This document shows, one piece after another, positions 33,540 to 42,182 of a DNA stretch of 64,000 nt. Under the pieces are notes generated by a model. The model saw nothing but the letters and a program-made list of their open reading frames with translations, ran no database searches and had not been told where the DNA came from. The position numbers were made by a program, and so were the translations under genes. Every line of letters begins with the position of its first letter. The first letter of the stretch is position 1. The stretch spans positions 1-64,000 of IMG/VR virus record IMGVR_UViG_3300022187_000028; one strand, written 5' to 3'. The stretch is from a virus.

Positions 33540-33780
33540 AACACAAGTAGAATTTAAATTGATTGATAATGAACACATGCCGCCTATGGTAATTAGCATG
33601 AATGAGAACGATGAACCAAAGGTGGTATTGAATACCCACCATAGGATTTGGATTAGTCTTAACCGTCGAGTTATTGCAGGTATTATTGATAACCTACAAG
33701 ACAAAATGGACGAGATTCTTACTGGATTCTTATTGGAACAACGACAGAATGAAAAGATGGATACGGAGGAATGGGCTTGA
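33532..33780 (+). CDS. Hypothetical protein
   Basis: The 82-residue product MNKTQVEFKLIDNEHMPP... has an N-terminal beta hairpin and a C-terminal helix (AGIIDNLQDKMDEILTGFLL). No family recognised; it overlaps the following gene by 10 nt. Confidence 0.5.
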   Translation: MNKTQVEFKLIDNEHMPPMVISMNENDEPKVVLNTHHRIWISLNRRVIAGIIDNLQDKMDEILTGFLLEQRQNEKMDTEEWA

Positions 33781-34853
33781 AGTTCAAGAGAGAACTAGGT
33801 AATGGTCGATGGGACCAAACACTAAAGAGAGAACTTACTTTCTTATCCGAGGCTGATAACTACGATGATGCTAAACTAGAGTGGGAGGCCACTGGTGAGT
33901 GTTGGTGGTGGAATGGTGAAGATGATACTGAAATACCCGAATGGGTTAGAGATTATGGCTACTGTCTTTGTGGTCACAGCATTGTTTATCATTTCGCTAT
34001 TCGCAATACTATCACTGGACTTACTATGGCTGTTGGTTCCGACCACATCAACTCATATCTTATCTTGAAAGAGATTGAAAAGAGTACGGGAATTGATAGA
34101 GAACTTATTACAGACGCTATGATTGAAGAATGGATTTCTGTTCGTATTGAGGGAATGAAGAATGAAGCATGGTGGTCTAAACACGGTGAGGACTTTGTTG
34201 AGAAGTTCACAGCAGTACGAGAATTGGACTTAAGGCTGAATGTGACTAATAATTGGAAAGGTTCTAAATTACGAAAGAGGGCCAATAGTGAAGGTATGGC
34301 TTCTATTGTATGGAGATGGAACCATCCCAATAATCGTAGAGCGCAGATAAACGGAAGGGGTTATCCTAACAAGTCATTATTAGCCGACCTAGATTACTTT
34401 TACAGATTTGTTGGAGGAGCGACTATCAATGGCCGCTCTTTTACAGAAGAAGAATATGCTGACTATAGGAAGTCACTAGAAGATAAAAGAACTAAGTGGA
34501 CTACTAGCGAAATGTTAGAATGGTATGGTTTTTCTAATAAAGGATATTTACAAAATTGGGAATTCCTAACTCCATCCGAAAAAGATTTCATTAGGAAGTT
34601 GCATCAAAATTATGTGATGGCACATAGAAACTCTTCTTTTATGTCATTGACTGCAAATGACATTATTACTATCAAGCGTTTTATTGAATCTCCTTCACAG
34701 GAGCAAATCGAAAAGGCGCAAGAGTTGAACATGGAGAACAGCGACATAGAAAGATTCTCCAAACTACAACTAGGACGGGCTATTGCTCTAGAGCAAGGCA
34801 AACAAGCAAGGGAAAGTGACCGCTTAAATAGTGGTAGGACATGGGAGAAATAA
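33771..34853 (+). CDS. Phage-type protein with zinc-like CxCGH domain
   Basis: The 360-residue protein has YGYCLCGHSIVYHFAIRNTI and TMAVGSDHINSYL (about 62-100). This C-x-C-GH...I.N..TG....VGS.HI block is a recurring small zinc-binding domain in phage proteins in my recollection. The rest is helical and basic. Function unknown; it precedes the ubiquitin-like candidate. Confidence 0.5.
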   Translation: MGLKFKRELGNGRWDQTLKRELTFLSEADNYDDAKLEWEATGECWWWNGEDDTEIPEWVRDYGYCLCGHSIVYHFAIRNTITGLTMAVGSDHINSYLILKEIEKSTGIDRELITDAMIEEWISVRIEGMKNEAWWSKHGEDFVEKFTAVRELDLRLNVTNNWKGSKLRKRANSEGMASIVWRWNHPNNRRAQINGRGYPNKSLLADLDYFYRFVGGATINGRSFTEEEYADYRKSLEDKRTKWTTSEMLEWYGFSNKGYLQNWEFLTPSEKDFIRKLHQNYVMAHRNSSFMSLTANDIITIKRFIESPSQEQIEKAQELNMENSDIERFSKLQLGRAIALEQGKQARESDRLNSGRTWEK

Positions 34854-34865
34854 GAAGGTGATATT

Positions 34866-35072
34866 ATGATTACACTACGAATTTTAAATGAAACAGGACA
34901 CACACAAGTTGAGATGGCTTTTTCGGAAGTCATTGAACAGATTGACAATCACCCTACGCATTGGGTCTTTGTCAATGGAGAAATGGTTAGCCGAGAAGGA
35001 ATTAACAGTATCAATTGGGACACTGTTCAATCTGTTGACCTAACCCCCGCTATCGTCGGAGGCTCTCTTTGA
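34866..35072 (+). CDS. Candidate ubiquitin-like (beta-grasp) protein with GG-SL C-terminus
   Basis: The 68-residue protein MITLRILNETGHTQVEMAF... fits a beta-grasp: two N-terminal strands (ITLRILN, QVEMAF), one helix (SEVIEQID), then strands (HWVFVNGEMV, VQSVDLT). It ends LTPAIVGGSL. This resembles ThiS/MoaD/SAMP tails (xPxVxGG), with two extra residues after GG that a JAMM peptidase could remove. An E1-like gene and a JAMM gene lie downstream in the same operon. GG-SL at the end is read directly from GGAGGCTCTCTTTGA. Fold and function are inference. Confidence 0.55.
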   Translation: MITLRILNETGHTQVEMAFSEVIEQIDNHPTHWVFVNGEMVSREGINSINWDTVQSVDLTPAIVGGSL

Positions 35073-35117
35073 GGTTGTCCTCTCTCCCATAACTACAACT
35101 TTCCCAAAAGTGAAACT

Positions 35118-35408
35118 ATGGCTCTCTTCCGAGATTTCGATGAGTGTAAGAAACTCGCTGTTCTTATTCTTGACGATTTCTTGGAAGAGAGTCACCCCGA
35201 TTACATAGGAGTAGTCGAAAAAATCCGCTACGAAGAGACAAGCGGAAGAGAAAGTAGAGGTAAGTGCTACATGGTTGTTTCTAGACTGAAACAAGCCCTG
35301 TGGCAAAGCCCTATGGCAGTAGACATAGGGTTCCACGCCTACCTAGAAAGAAAGGTAGTCGAAAAGCGATTCATTATTGGATATAAGGAGGTGAACGAAG
35401 ATGAGTAA
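35118..35408 (+). CDS. Hypothetical protein next to the ubiquitin-like candidate
   Basis: The 96-residue protein MALFRDFDECKKLAVLILDD... is mixed alpha/beta with a GKCYMVVSRLK segment. Its position beside the UBL candidate makes it interesting, but it lacks a clear E2 active-site context (no HPN-like motif). Function unknown. Confidence 0.5.
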   Translation: MALFRDFDECKKLAVLILDDFLEESHPDYIGVVEKIRYEETSGRESRGKCYMVVSRLKQALWQSPMAVDIGFHAYLERKVVEKRFIIGYKEVNEDE

Positions 35409-35559
35409 AAACCCCGACTATACCAAGAACAACCGAGGTCGCCCAATAGCGACTAAATGTAGAGTATGTGGTGGCTCTTTAATGACACCACAAGACATGA
35501 AATTAGAGGCGCATGAAAACTGCCTCAAACAATACAAATCAAAAACATATATGATGTGA
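35401..35559 (+). CDS. Small zinc-finger protein
   Basis: The 52-residue ORF MSKNPDYTKNNRGRPIATKC contains KCRVCGG and HENC, a likely C2HC zinc finger. It overlaps the stop of the previous gene by 8 nt, after GGAGGTGAACGA. Confidence 0.55.
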   Translation: MSKNPDYTKNNRGRPIATKCRVCGGSLMTPQDMKLEAHENCLKQYKSKTYMM

Positions 35560-35564
35560 TTACG

Positions 35565-36932
35565 ATGAGAAGAATAAATTTTGAAATATATACACAAGAG
35601 AATACGAAAACCCTAAGATGCAGTGTGCATTTTGAAAAGGATGGAAGAGAAGTTGTGTTCAGAGAACATATTTGCCCCAACAGACACCGAATAGATTCTA
35701 GGGTATTGTATTCAGCAGACCCTATTTTAGAAAAAACTTCCGAGGCATTTAATGAAATCCTAAAGGGGGCATATAATAGACATCAATACTATAGAATGAA
35801 TATTGTCGATGAGAACGGCACTACACACACGGAATATCCGGAAAGCGATAATTTGTTTTTCGTAATTACTTTTACTTCCAAATGCGATGCTGGCTTGGAT
35901 AGTGAGGCTTCTAGGGAAGTAGAAGTCGTTATTTCTAAGAAGGGCAGTTCCTATTCAATTAACGGCATGGCCACCCCTAGAAAACACATCGCCCCTATTC
36001 TCGCTAGAATTCTTTTGGATATTGATGCTAAAACAAAAAGAAAAGAGGTTCCGCTATCTAGGAAAGAGTTGAGGGATATTGTGGCTAGTTCTATTCTAGT
36101 TCCGGAAGACATTAGATATGTTCTTACTACTAGACTACCTTTTCAATATATGAAAGAGGGTCGAACAATCAATGTTAGATTACAAGTAATGCAAATTTCC
36201 GATGACGACTATGCAATAGAAATCAGTTCAAATGTTTGGGGTAAAATATCCCAAAAAGACCTAATGACTATGATTGGTTTTTATCGTCATGGTAAGCGAG
36301 TAGGGAACTGGAAGTTCCTTAGTCCTAAAACCCTCTTTACTCGTTTAATGAATAAGGAACCTACGGAAGCAGAAACTAAATTGATGATGGCCTTCTTAGA
36401 ACAGAATCGCTCGGAGAAGTTAGTGCAAGAAAGAGCCATGACGCTTCTTGATGATTTATTGGTTCAATATCCGGACAGGGTAAAAAGAAAGGATAGTGAA
36501 GAAGCAATACGAATCATTGTTTCCGGACAAACCTCCGATTGGCTACTCTGTGGCTCTAAGTCTAATCTCAAAAGAGAAAGCATAGGAGTTCAAGCAGTTA
36601 GTACTCAAATGCTTAGAGTTAAGAGTGAAGATACCGGAGATATAATGTACTGGGGTCATAGTATTTGCATAAACACTGGAGGAAAGAACCCCTCCCTTGG
36701 CGACCAATTTGCCTCAAGGATTCTCTCCCTATTGAATGACAGAATGACTATGAGTAGAGTCAGCACTTTAGGAAGTGAAGTGACGGCATCTAAACCTAGA
36801 TTGGTTATGAGTTCTAAGATATTCACTCGTACTAAGATTGATGTAAATAATCCATTCAGTTCTAAATTTGAATTAATGTGTAATAAAGGTGAAAAAAATG
36901 AAATGCTTAGAATGCCAATCATTGAAGAATAA
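35565..36932 (+). CDS. Large hypothetical protein upstream of TFB
   Basis: This 455-residue protein has a beta-rich N-terminal half and a helical middle, and the C-terminal half repeats a beta-hairpin pattern around IMYWGHSICINTGG. I recognise no family. ATG at 35565 is chosen; a GTG at 35556 is in frame. Its end overlaps the TFB start by 35 nt. Confidence 0.55.
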   Translation: MRRINFEIYTQENTKTLRCSVHFEKDGREVVFREHICPNRHRIDSRVLYSADPILEKTSEAFNEILKGAYNRHQYYRMNIVDENGTTHTEYPESDNLFFVITFTSKCDAGLDSEASREVEVVISKKGSSYSINGMATPRKHIAPILARILLDIDAKTKRKEVPLSRKELRDIVASSILVPEDIRYVLTTRLPFQYMKEGRTINVRLQVMQISDDDYAIEISSNVWGKISQKDLMTMIGFYRHGKRVGNWKFLSPKTLFTRLMNKEPTEAETKLMMAFLEQNRSEKLVQERAMTLLDDLLVQYPDRVKRKDSEEAIRIIVSGQTSDWLLCGSKSNLKRESIGVQAVSTQMLRVKSEDTGDIMYWGHSICINTGGKNPSLGDQFASRILSLLNDRMTMSRVSTLGSEVTASKPRLVMSSKIFTRTKIDVNNPFSSKFELMCNKGEKNEMLRMPIIEE

Positions 36933-37764
36933 ATTCGATGAAGTCTTAGGAGAACTAATTTGTGAAGAGTGTGGTTTAGTTCTAGTGACTGAACCCTTTG
37001 AGCAAGGGACTTATCTACAGGACAGCCAAGGCTCAATTATTAGAGAGCGTTGGTCTTCCAATTTACATGAAATGGGATTACAGACGATAAAACCTAAATC
37101 CCTGTCCTTCGCTCAAATTGAAAATAAGGCAGTGTATAAAGGAGTTTCAATGTGTAGACTACTGATGGCATCACTAAAGATACCAAGAACTTCTACAATC
37201 TTTACTACTGTAGAGGAATTGTATTTGATGCTCTACAGAAAGCACACATTTTCTACTGCCCCTCTTGAAAATAGAGCGGCGGCACTTGTCTACTACTGTT
37301 TGAAAAATGAGTCACTTCCCTTCACACTGAAAGAAGTTTGTGCTGAATACGAATGCAACAAGAAGTCTGTGTTTAGGTTGGCTAGGAAGATAGCAAAGGA
37401 AGAGAACAATACCGGAGTTTTTCTAATAAAGGAATGTAGACCATTCGCTGAAAAATATGCTATGTTATTAGCAGACGAACTAGAACACTACCCTTCTTAC
37501 TTAGGAAAGGTTTCCCTGCTATCAATTCACTTTGATAATATTCTCTCGAAATCTAACGAGAATATCAAGCCAAGTACTCCAGCCGCATATTGTTCTATTG
37601 TGGCTACTATGGAGAACATGAACATAACGAACAAGAAAATAGAATCGGTTAGTGGTATTGGGTATGATGCCATTGGTCGAGAAGTCAAGAGGCTTTTGAA
37701 AATAATTAATACCAATAAAAAACAAATAAAAGGAAGAGGAATAGAATGCCTAGAAAAATATTGA
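36898..37764 (+). CDS. tfb: Archaeal transcription factor B (TFB) homologue
   Basis: TFB bridges TATA-bound TBP and RNA polymerase. The 288-residue protein begins with a zinc ribbon (CLEC...CEECGLVL), a linker (about 40-70), and two cyclin folds (NRAAALVYYCLKN; then TPAAYCSIVATMENMNITNKKI, with VSGIGYDAIGREVKRL as the HTH). Length suits archaeal TFBs (about 300). The ATG at 36898 after AAAGGTG is preferred. A viral TFB could redirect host polymerase to viral promoters. Confidence 0.85.
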   Translation: MKCLECQSLKNKFDEVLGELICEECGLVLVTEPFEQGTYLQDSQGSIIRERWSSNLHEMGLQTIKPKSLSFAQIENKAVYKGVSMCRLLMASLKIPRTSTIFTTVEELYLMLYRKHTFSTAPLENRAAALVYYCLKNESLPFTLKEVCAEYECNKKSVFRLARKIAKEENNTGVFLIKECRPFAEKYAMLLADELEHYPSYLGKVSLLSIHFDNILSKSNENIKPSTPAAYCSIVATMENMNITNKKIESVSGIGYDAIGREVKRLLKIINTNKKQIKGRGIECLEKY

Positions 37765-38339
37765 TAATCGGAGCCGGTGGAATTGGGAGTTATCTCATTG
37801 ACACCTTGAACAACCTAACAGGGAACGGAAGTTATGAGCGGGAACTCTACGAGATTACCGTAAGTGACCCCGATACTATTGAAGAAAAGAATGTGACATA
37901 CCAGCGTTTCACTACAGATAGTGTTGGGCAAAATAAAGCGTTCTTTATGAAGAAGAACTATGAGCAGGTAGTAGTTGGAAACAAGTATCCAATTCTAGTT
38001 GACGACCAACTGAAAGGATATGACTTAGTAGTTTGTTGTGTTGATAATTTAAACACACGACGAATGTTATACAAGGCCAATGTAGAAGAAGTAAAGTGGC
38101 TAGACCTTCGCTCTCAAGGAAGGAATGCCGCACTTGTTTCTTATCAAGCAGAGCCTTCTTCCTATGATACGCTACTAGCAGGTCCGGATGGTTCCTTCTC
38201 ATGTCAAGGAGATTCTTGGGATGGTAGCAAGGAAGGTATCCATTTCATGCACTCTGTAATCGCTAGTATTGGGGCACAGTGGATGCAACGATGGTTTGCT
38301 GGAGAGAGCGTTAATCCGTTTATGGTGGTGAATGTATGA
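37746..38339 (+). CDS. E1-like / ThiF-family adenylating enzyme
   Basis: E1-like enzymes adenylate the C-terminal glycine of ubiquitin-like or sulfur-carrier proteins. This 197-residue protein has GAGGIGSYLIDTL (nucleotide-binding loop, about 8-20), SDPDTIEEKNVTYQRF (D.D.ve..N..RQ block, about 40-55), DSVGQNKA, and DLVVCCVDNLNTRRML (about 97-112). FSCQGDSW (about 157) could hold the catalytic Cys. It is shorter than MoeB/ThiF (about 240-250). It overlaps TFB by 19 nt. Confidence 0.8.
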   Translation: MPRKILIIGAGGIGSYLIDTLNNLTGNGSYERELYEITVSDPDTIEEKNVTYQRFTTDSVGQNKAFFMKKNYEQVVVGNKYPILVDDQLKGYDLVVCCVDNLNTRRMLYKANVEEVKWLDLRSQGRNAALVSYQAEPSSYDTLLAGPDGSFSCQGDSWDGSKEGIHFMHSVIASIGAQWMQRWFAGESVNPFMVVNV

Positions 38340-38581
38340 AGTGCTGTATTTGTAAAGGCGAAATACAAGCGCATAGTCACAACGGTAAAGTCTATTGGAG
38401 CGAAGGACATAACGCACAACCTTTGGTAGATGGCCGTTGTTGTGACACTTGTAATGGTTATGTTGTTGGTTTTAGAATATTCTGTATTAGTGGCCCAACT
38501 TTAGATTTTGAAGAACAAAGGCTGATAACTATAGAAATGGCTAGAACAAGTAATAAAAAAAACGGAGAGGAAGAAGAATGA
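38336..38581 (+). CDS. Small zinc-binding phage-type protein between E1 and JAMM genes
   Basis: The 81-residue protein has CCICKGE, then GHNAQPLVDGRCCDTCN, a zinc ribbon with a GxNAxPxxxGRCCxxCN signature common in phage genomes. It overlaps both neighbours by 4 nt. Because this small family is widespread, it need not belong to the ubiquitin-like pathway. Confidence 0.65.
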   Translation: MKCCICKGEIQAHSHNGKVYWSEGHNAQPLVDGRCCDTCNGYVVGFRIFCISGPTLDFEEQRLITIEMARTSNKKNGEEEE

Positions 38582-39168
38582 GCAAAACTGGAGATTGGTA
38601 CATTAGAGTACATGGAGAAGACGACGATAGACATGATTGGGGCGAAGCAGAAGCAGACCACGAAGCACACTGTCAAGGTCTAATAGAGAACTTGATTCGC
38701 CCTAGTTTCAATGGAGTTTGGTCCGAGACAGAGTTTCTCAATGCCATTTGGAAGGCATCTACTGAAATCCTTAATGGATTAGAAGTACAAGTCGTTGTGG
38801 ATGGTAAGGATAATCTACACATTTCCTTTGGCACGGCTGGCTTTGTTTCCTTCAAAGTTGACCCTGTTGGAATGACTCTACCAATTAAGTGTTGGATTCA
38901 CACCCATCCTTTCGGCTCTGCTTACTTTAGTGGTACTGATTGGAATACTGTTGGTAAGTGGGAGCCTTTGATGCACAACGCTATTGTTCTAGGCGGCATA
39001 GGCCACTATGGTATTTGGAATAATAAGCACCCCGAACAACTACACATCTATCGTGACTTTGAGTGGGAGCGAAAGCAGATTAAGCGAGCCTACGCACCTA
39101 AAGAGATTAAGACTAGTATTAATGAGATGTTACTAGAGAAGAATTGGGATAGAGGCGAAGAAGAATGA
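38578..39168 (+). CDS. JAMM/MPN+ metallopeptidase
   Basis: JAMM enzymes are zinc peptidases that trim or remove ubiquitin-like proteins. The 196-residue protein has HTHPFGSAYFSGTD (about 105-118), exactly H-x-H-x7-S-x2-D, the zinc-binding and catalytic motif. An upstream Glu is expected as catalytic base (Glu in the N-terminal part; residue uncertain). Phage tail proteins also use JAMM, but here it lies 240 nt after an E1-like gene in the replication operon. Confidence 0.8.
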   Translation: MSKTGDWYIRVHGEDDDRHDWGEAEADHEAHCQGLIENLIRPSFNGVWSETEFLNAIWKASTEILNGLEVQVVVDGKDNLHISFGTAGFVSFKVDPVGMTLPIKCWIHTHPFGSAYFSGTDWNTVGKWEPLMHNAIVLGGIGHYGIWNNKHPEQLHIYRDFEWERKQIKRAYAPKEIKTSINEMLLEKNWDRGEEE

Positions 39169-39362
39169 TTGACACAGACAAATACGAACGAAGACTTCGA
39201 GAGGCGCAACCATTCAATCACTTAGCATGGGAACTGATACAAGAAGTCAAGCGGTTGCGTGAAGAAATCGAGAGGATAGCAGGGATAACCAACGGTTATG
39301 TCGGACCAACTAAAGCATGGGCTGAACACATAACAAAAGACCTATTGGCGGTGATTGAATGA
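39165..39362 (+). CDS. Small coiled-coil protein, tandem duplicate A
   Basis: The 65-residue product begins MIDTDKYERRLREA, followed by a helix with VKRLREEIERI. The next gene starts with the same codons for MIDTDKYE. The pair probably arose by duplication followed by divergence. Confidence 0.55.
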   Translation: MIDTDKYERRLREAQPFNHLAWELIQEVKRLREEIERIAGITNGYVGPTKAWAEHITKDLLAVIE

Positions 39363-39580
39363 TTGACACAGACAAATACGAAAAAGCCTATGAAGAATGG
39401 ATTTTGATGGAAGAACCAATGGGTTCTTTTCAAGAATTCCTATTTGTAGAATATCAAAAGGCACACGCAGAAGTCAAGCGTTTGCGTAAAGAACTAAACA
39501 AATACAAAAACAGATACATCAAGATGACTGAATTAGTAAGTGATGAGGAACTCGCAGAATGGTGGAGTGATGAAGAATGA
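39359..39580 (+). CDS. Small coiled-coil protein, tandem duplicate B
   Basis: The 73-residue product starts MIDTDKYEKAYEEW and has the same helix type as its neighbour (EVKRLRKELNKYKNRY). The first 23 bases are identical to the start of the preceding gene. ATGA overlaps join both. Confidence 0.55.
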   Translation: MIDTDKYEKAYEEWILMEEPMGSFQEFLFVEYQKAHAEVKRLRKELNKYKNRYIKMTELVSDEELAEWWSDEE

Positions 39581-40167
39581 ATATATTTGCACTAACTAAA
39601 GACCCAGTACTATCAGCACAGCAAATGCTGGACAAGCATGTAGTAAAAATGCCAACAGAAAGTTGTCAAATGTTGCACACCAATACTCTTTACTTCCACT
39701 ATGTAAGTATCTATGGTGTTAAGCCAACTCTTGCAGAGTTGAAGAAGTTTCATGCACACCTCAATTCTAAGTTGATGAAACCTGCTATGTTAAATCACCC
39801 TAGTACTATTTGGGCTAGACAGAACAAAGCAAATTACATGTGGCTATACAATCATGCTGTTGCGCTTTGTAAAGAATATACATTTAGGTATGGTAAGATT
39901 CACGGAGCAGAAAAAAGAATTGGAGATAGTTTTACTTTCTCTTATGACGAAGAAGACTTGACTCCTGTATCTATTGCTATGGCTGATATTTACCGCTTAC
40001 CTAAAGAAAAACACAGTTGGGACTTTGTTATCAAGTCATATCGCCACTACTACCTACAAGGTAAGTGGGACTTCGCCACTTGGAAAAAGAATAGAAGGCC
40101 GGAATGGTGGCCTGAAAACCACTACCATAACATGATAAAAAACAGAAAGCCCTTTGGAGGCAATTGA
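39577..40167 (+). CDS. Phage protein of the pyrimidine-dimer-glycosylase-like family
   Basis: The 196-residue protein starts MNIFALTKDPVLSAQQMLDKHVVKMPTESCQML in pattern (first 20: MNIFALTKDPVLSAQQMLDK) and continues HPSTIWARQNKANYMWLYNH. This is a conserved marine-phage family sometimes labelled pyrimidine dimer DNA glycosylase, which would cut glycosidic bonds at UV lesions. The function is from annotations I recall; I do not see a catalytic site to confirm it. Confidence 0.6.
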   Translation: MNIFALTKDPVLSAQQMLDKHVVKMPTESCQMLHTNTLYFHYVSIYGVKPTLAELKKFHAHLNSKLMKPAMLNHPSTIWARQNKANYMWLYNHAVALCKEYTFRYGKIHGAEKRIGDSFTFSYDEEDLTPVSIAMADIYRLPKEKHSWDFVIKSYRHYYLQGKWDFATWKKNRRPEWWPENHYHNMIKNRKPFGGN

Positions 40168-40168
40168 A

Positions 40169-40387
40169 ATGAAATACACACATGAAGATATTGGAAAGAT
40201 TGTAGAAATAAAAACAGAAAACGGACATTACATTGATGAGAGAATAGTCACTACTTACTGTAGTGTTTGTGGTGCTTCTTTCATAGGAACTATTAGAGAA
40301 GCAGGTGGGTTTATTGCTGGCCATGCTTCATTTCACACTTGGGAATTTCAAATGGAAATGGAAGCCGACAATGGAATGACTGCTTAA
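40169..40387 (+). CDS. Small zinc-finger protein
   Basis: GGAGGCAATTGAA precedes ATG at 40169. The 72-residue protein MKYTHEDIGKIVEIK... has CSVCGASF and GHASFH, a likely C2H2-type zinc finger, and an acidic end. Confidence 0.55.
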   Translation: MKYTHEDIGKIVEIKTENGHYIDERIVTTYCSVCGASFIGTIREAGGFIAGHASFHTWEFQMEMEADNGMTA

Positions 40388-40424
40388 TATTGTAGGTTAA
40401 ATACTGATTGGAGATGAGATAATT

Positions 40425-40643
40425 ATGAGAGCAATTGGAGAATGGGTTATACTGAAAACAGAAGAAGTTCTTAGCGAAAGTGGCATTGTTTCTATCAATG
40501 ACAACATTGCATTGGTACATGACTGCCAAAAAGACGGTAGCCTAATTGGAAAGAAAGCGATTTACAATGCAGAAAATAAGCATTTTACTTACAATGAATT
40601 TACTATCGTTAGGATGGAAGATATTATGGCGGTGATTGAGTGA
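40425..40643 (+). CDS. GroES/Cpn10-like co-chaperonin
   Basis: The 72-residue protein MRAIGEWVILKTEEVLSESG resembles the Cpn10 barrel: start RxxGxxVxxK, then SGIVSI in the mobile-loop area, and the end FTIVRMEDIMAVIE matching GroES EYLIxREEDILAVIE. It is shorter than GroES (about 97), mainly in the mobile and roof loops. It overlaps the GroEL-like gene by 4 nt, a strong sign they act together. Confidence 0.7.
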   Translation: MRAIGEWVILKTEEVLSESGIVSINDNIALVHDCQKDGSLIGKKAIYNAENKHFTYNEFTIVRMEDIMAVIE

Positions 40644-42178
40644 TTCTAAACGGAAATGAAGTAGGGGAGAAACTACTGGAGGGTATTAGTTTAGTCGCTG
40701 ATACTGTAGCCCCAACATTTGGGCCACAAGCGAAGACAGTTATTCTACAAGGCAACCCTCCGGTTGTCATAAATGACGGAGTGACTATCACTAAATATGT
40801 TCGTTCCGAGGACCCCTATGTTCAATTGGGGGTACAACTAGTTCAAGACCTAGCATCGAAAGCCCAATCAAAGGCGGGTGATGGTACTACTACCGCCTGT
40901 ATTTTGGCTAGAGCATTGTGTAAGTCTCTACATAGATTTAGAGATGCTAGAAGTATTCACGAATGGAGAAACTACCTAACAGAGGTTAGAGATGGTCTTC
41001 TTGGTTATTTGGATAGTAGAAGTATCCCCGTCGCTGATGATGATATTCAAAAGATTGCTACTATTGCGGCCAACAACGATGAAAAACTGGGCGAACTTAT
41101 TGCCGAGGTTTTCAAAGCAGTTGGCAGAAACGGAGTAGTTTCTGTCGAAGAAAGTTTAGACTTGAATACTTCTTTTGAAATTAAAGAAGGATTAGAATTA
41201 GAGAGCGGCTACATTAGTCACTTGTTTGCTAATCGAGATAATGGAGATTGTGTTCTAGAGAATCCACTCATCTTATCCACTAACAAAATCATTAGAAAGT
41301 TCCAAGACATTTTACCTGCTTGTGAATATGCTTCACAGAAAGGAAGGCCTCTACTATTAGTCTGTAGAGGATTGCAGAACCTAGCACTACAAAATGTACT
41401 ATTGAATGTAGCACAAGGTAGGCTCGATGTAGGAGTAATTGAAACTCCAAACTATGGTGACGCCCAACTAGACGAACTAAAGGATTTGATTGCAGTAGTG
41501 GGTGGTAAAGCCTATGCAGAAGAAGCAGACGACGACCTAAGAATAGTCAATGAGAATACTCTAGGTAGTTGCACTAAAGTTGTGATTGATAAAGTCAAGA
41601 CTACTATCATTGGTGGGGACGGAGGAGAGGCAGTTGTTGAAAGAATAGAAGCCTTGAGAAAACTTCACGAATTGGGTACGAATGACTTTGTGAAAGAAAG
41701 CATCTCTAAAAGAATCTCTAGACTTAGTGGGGGTATCGCAGTAATCCGTGTAGGTGCTGGTTCTTCTGTTGAAATGAGAGATACTAAGGAGAGGCTTGAC
41801 GATGCGCTTAACGCAACCAAGGCCGCACTAGACGGCGGTTATATTGTGGGCGGTGGACTCACTATCCTAAGGTTCCAACAACATTGGCCTCAAGAAAAAA
41901 ATATTGACCATGAAATGTCAATGGCAACACTCCTATCTCCAATAGATACCCTCATGGGTAATAGTGAGTTTCCTCTAGCCAATTATGACATTGTAATAAA
42001 TCGTTGGATTGAAGGTAAGCAAGGTTGGCAAGGATTCAATGCCAAGAAAGTTGCTGTTAGTGATTTATTGGTCGATGGAATTATTGACCCAACTCTTGTC
42101 ACAAAGAGTAGCATTTCTGCGGCCTTCTCTATTGCGATGATGTTTTTAACAACCGATGTAGCAGTACTTCTTGAGTGA
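40640..42178 (+). CDS. groEL: Group I (GroEL-type) chaperonin
   Basis: The 512-residue protein folds substrates with ATP. It has AGDGTTTA (ATP site, about 79-86), NNDEKLGELIAEV, SGYISHLF, GGIAVIRVGAGSSVEM and DALNATKAALDGGYIVGGG (about 385-403), and ends DPTLVTKSSISAAFSIA...LTTDVAVLLE. These blocks match bacterial-type GroEL, not the archaeal thermosome. The C-terminus lacks the GGM tail, and the start is GTG at 40640. A virus may need it for its own capsid or replication proteins (inference). Confidence 0.88.
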   Translation: MILNGNEVGEKLLEGISLVADTVAPTFGPQAKTVILQGNPPVVINDGVTITKYVRSEDPYVQLGVQLVQDLASKAQSKAGDGTTTACILARALCKSLHRFRDARSIHEWRNYLTEVRDGLLGYLDSRSIPVADDDIQKIATIAANNDEKLGELIAEVFKAVGRNGVVSVEESLDLNTSFEIKEGLELESGYISHLFANRDNGDCVLENPLILSTNKIIRKFQDILPACEYASQKGRPLLLVCRGLQNLALQNVLLNVAQGRLDVGVIETPNYGDAQLDELKDLIAVVGGKAYAEEADDDLRIVNENTLGSCTKVVIDKVKTTIIGGDGGEAVVERIEALRKLHELGTNDFVKESISKRISRLSGGIAVIRVGAGSSVEMRDTKERLDDALNATKAALDGGYIVGGGLTILRFQQHWPQEKNIDHEMSMATLLSPIDTLMGNSEFPLANYDIVINRWIEGKQGWQGFNAKKVAVSDLLVDGIIDPTLVTKSSISAAFSIAMMFLTTDVAVLLE

Positions 42179-42182
42179 TACT

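Noticed and set aside
35118-35408. E2 conjugating enzyme for the UBL pathway
   Set aside because: Too short and no E2 active-site motif; the position alone is insufficient.
40640-42178. Thermosome (group II chaperonin)
   Set aside because: The sequence blocks match group I, and a GroES-like gene precedes it.
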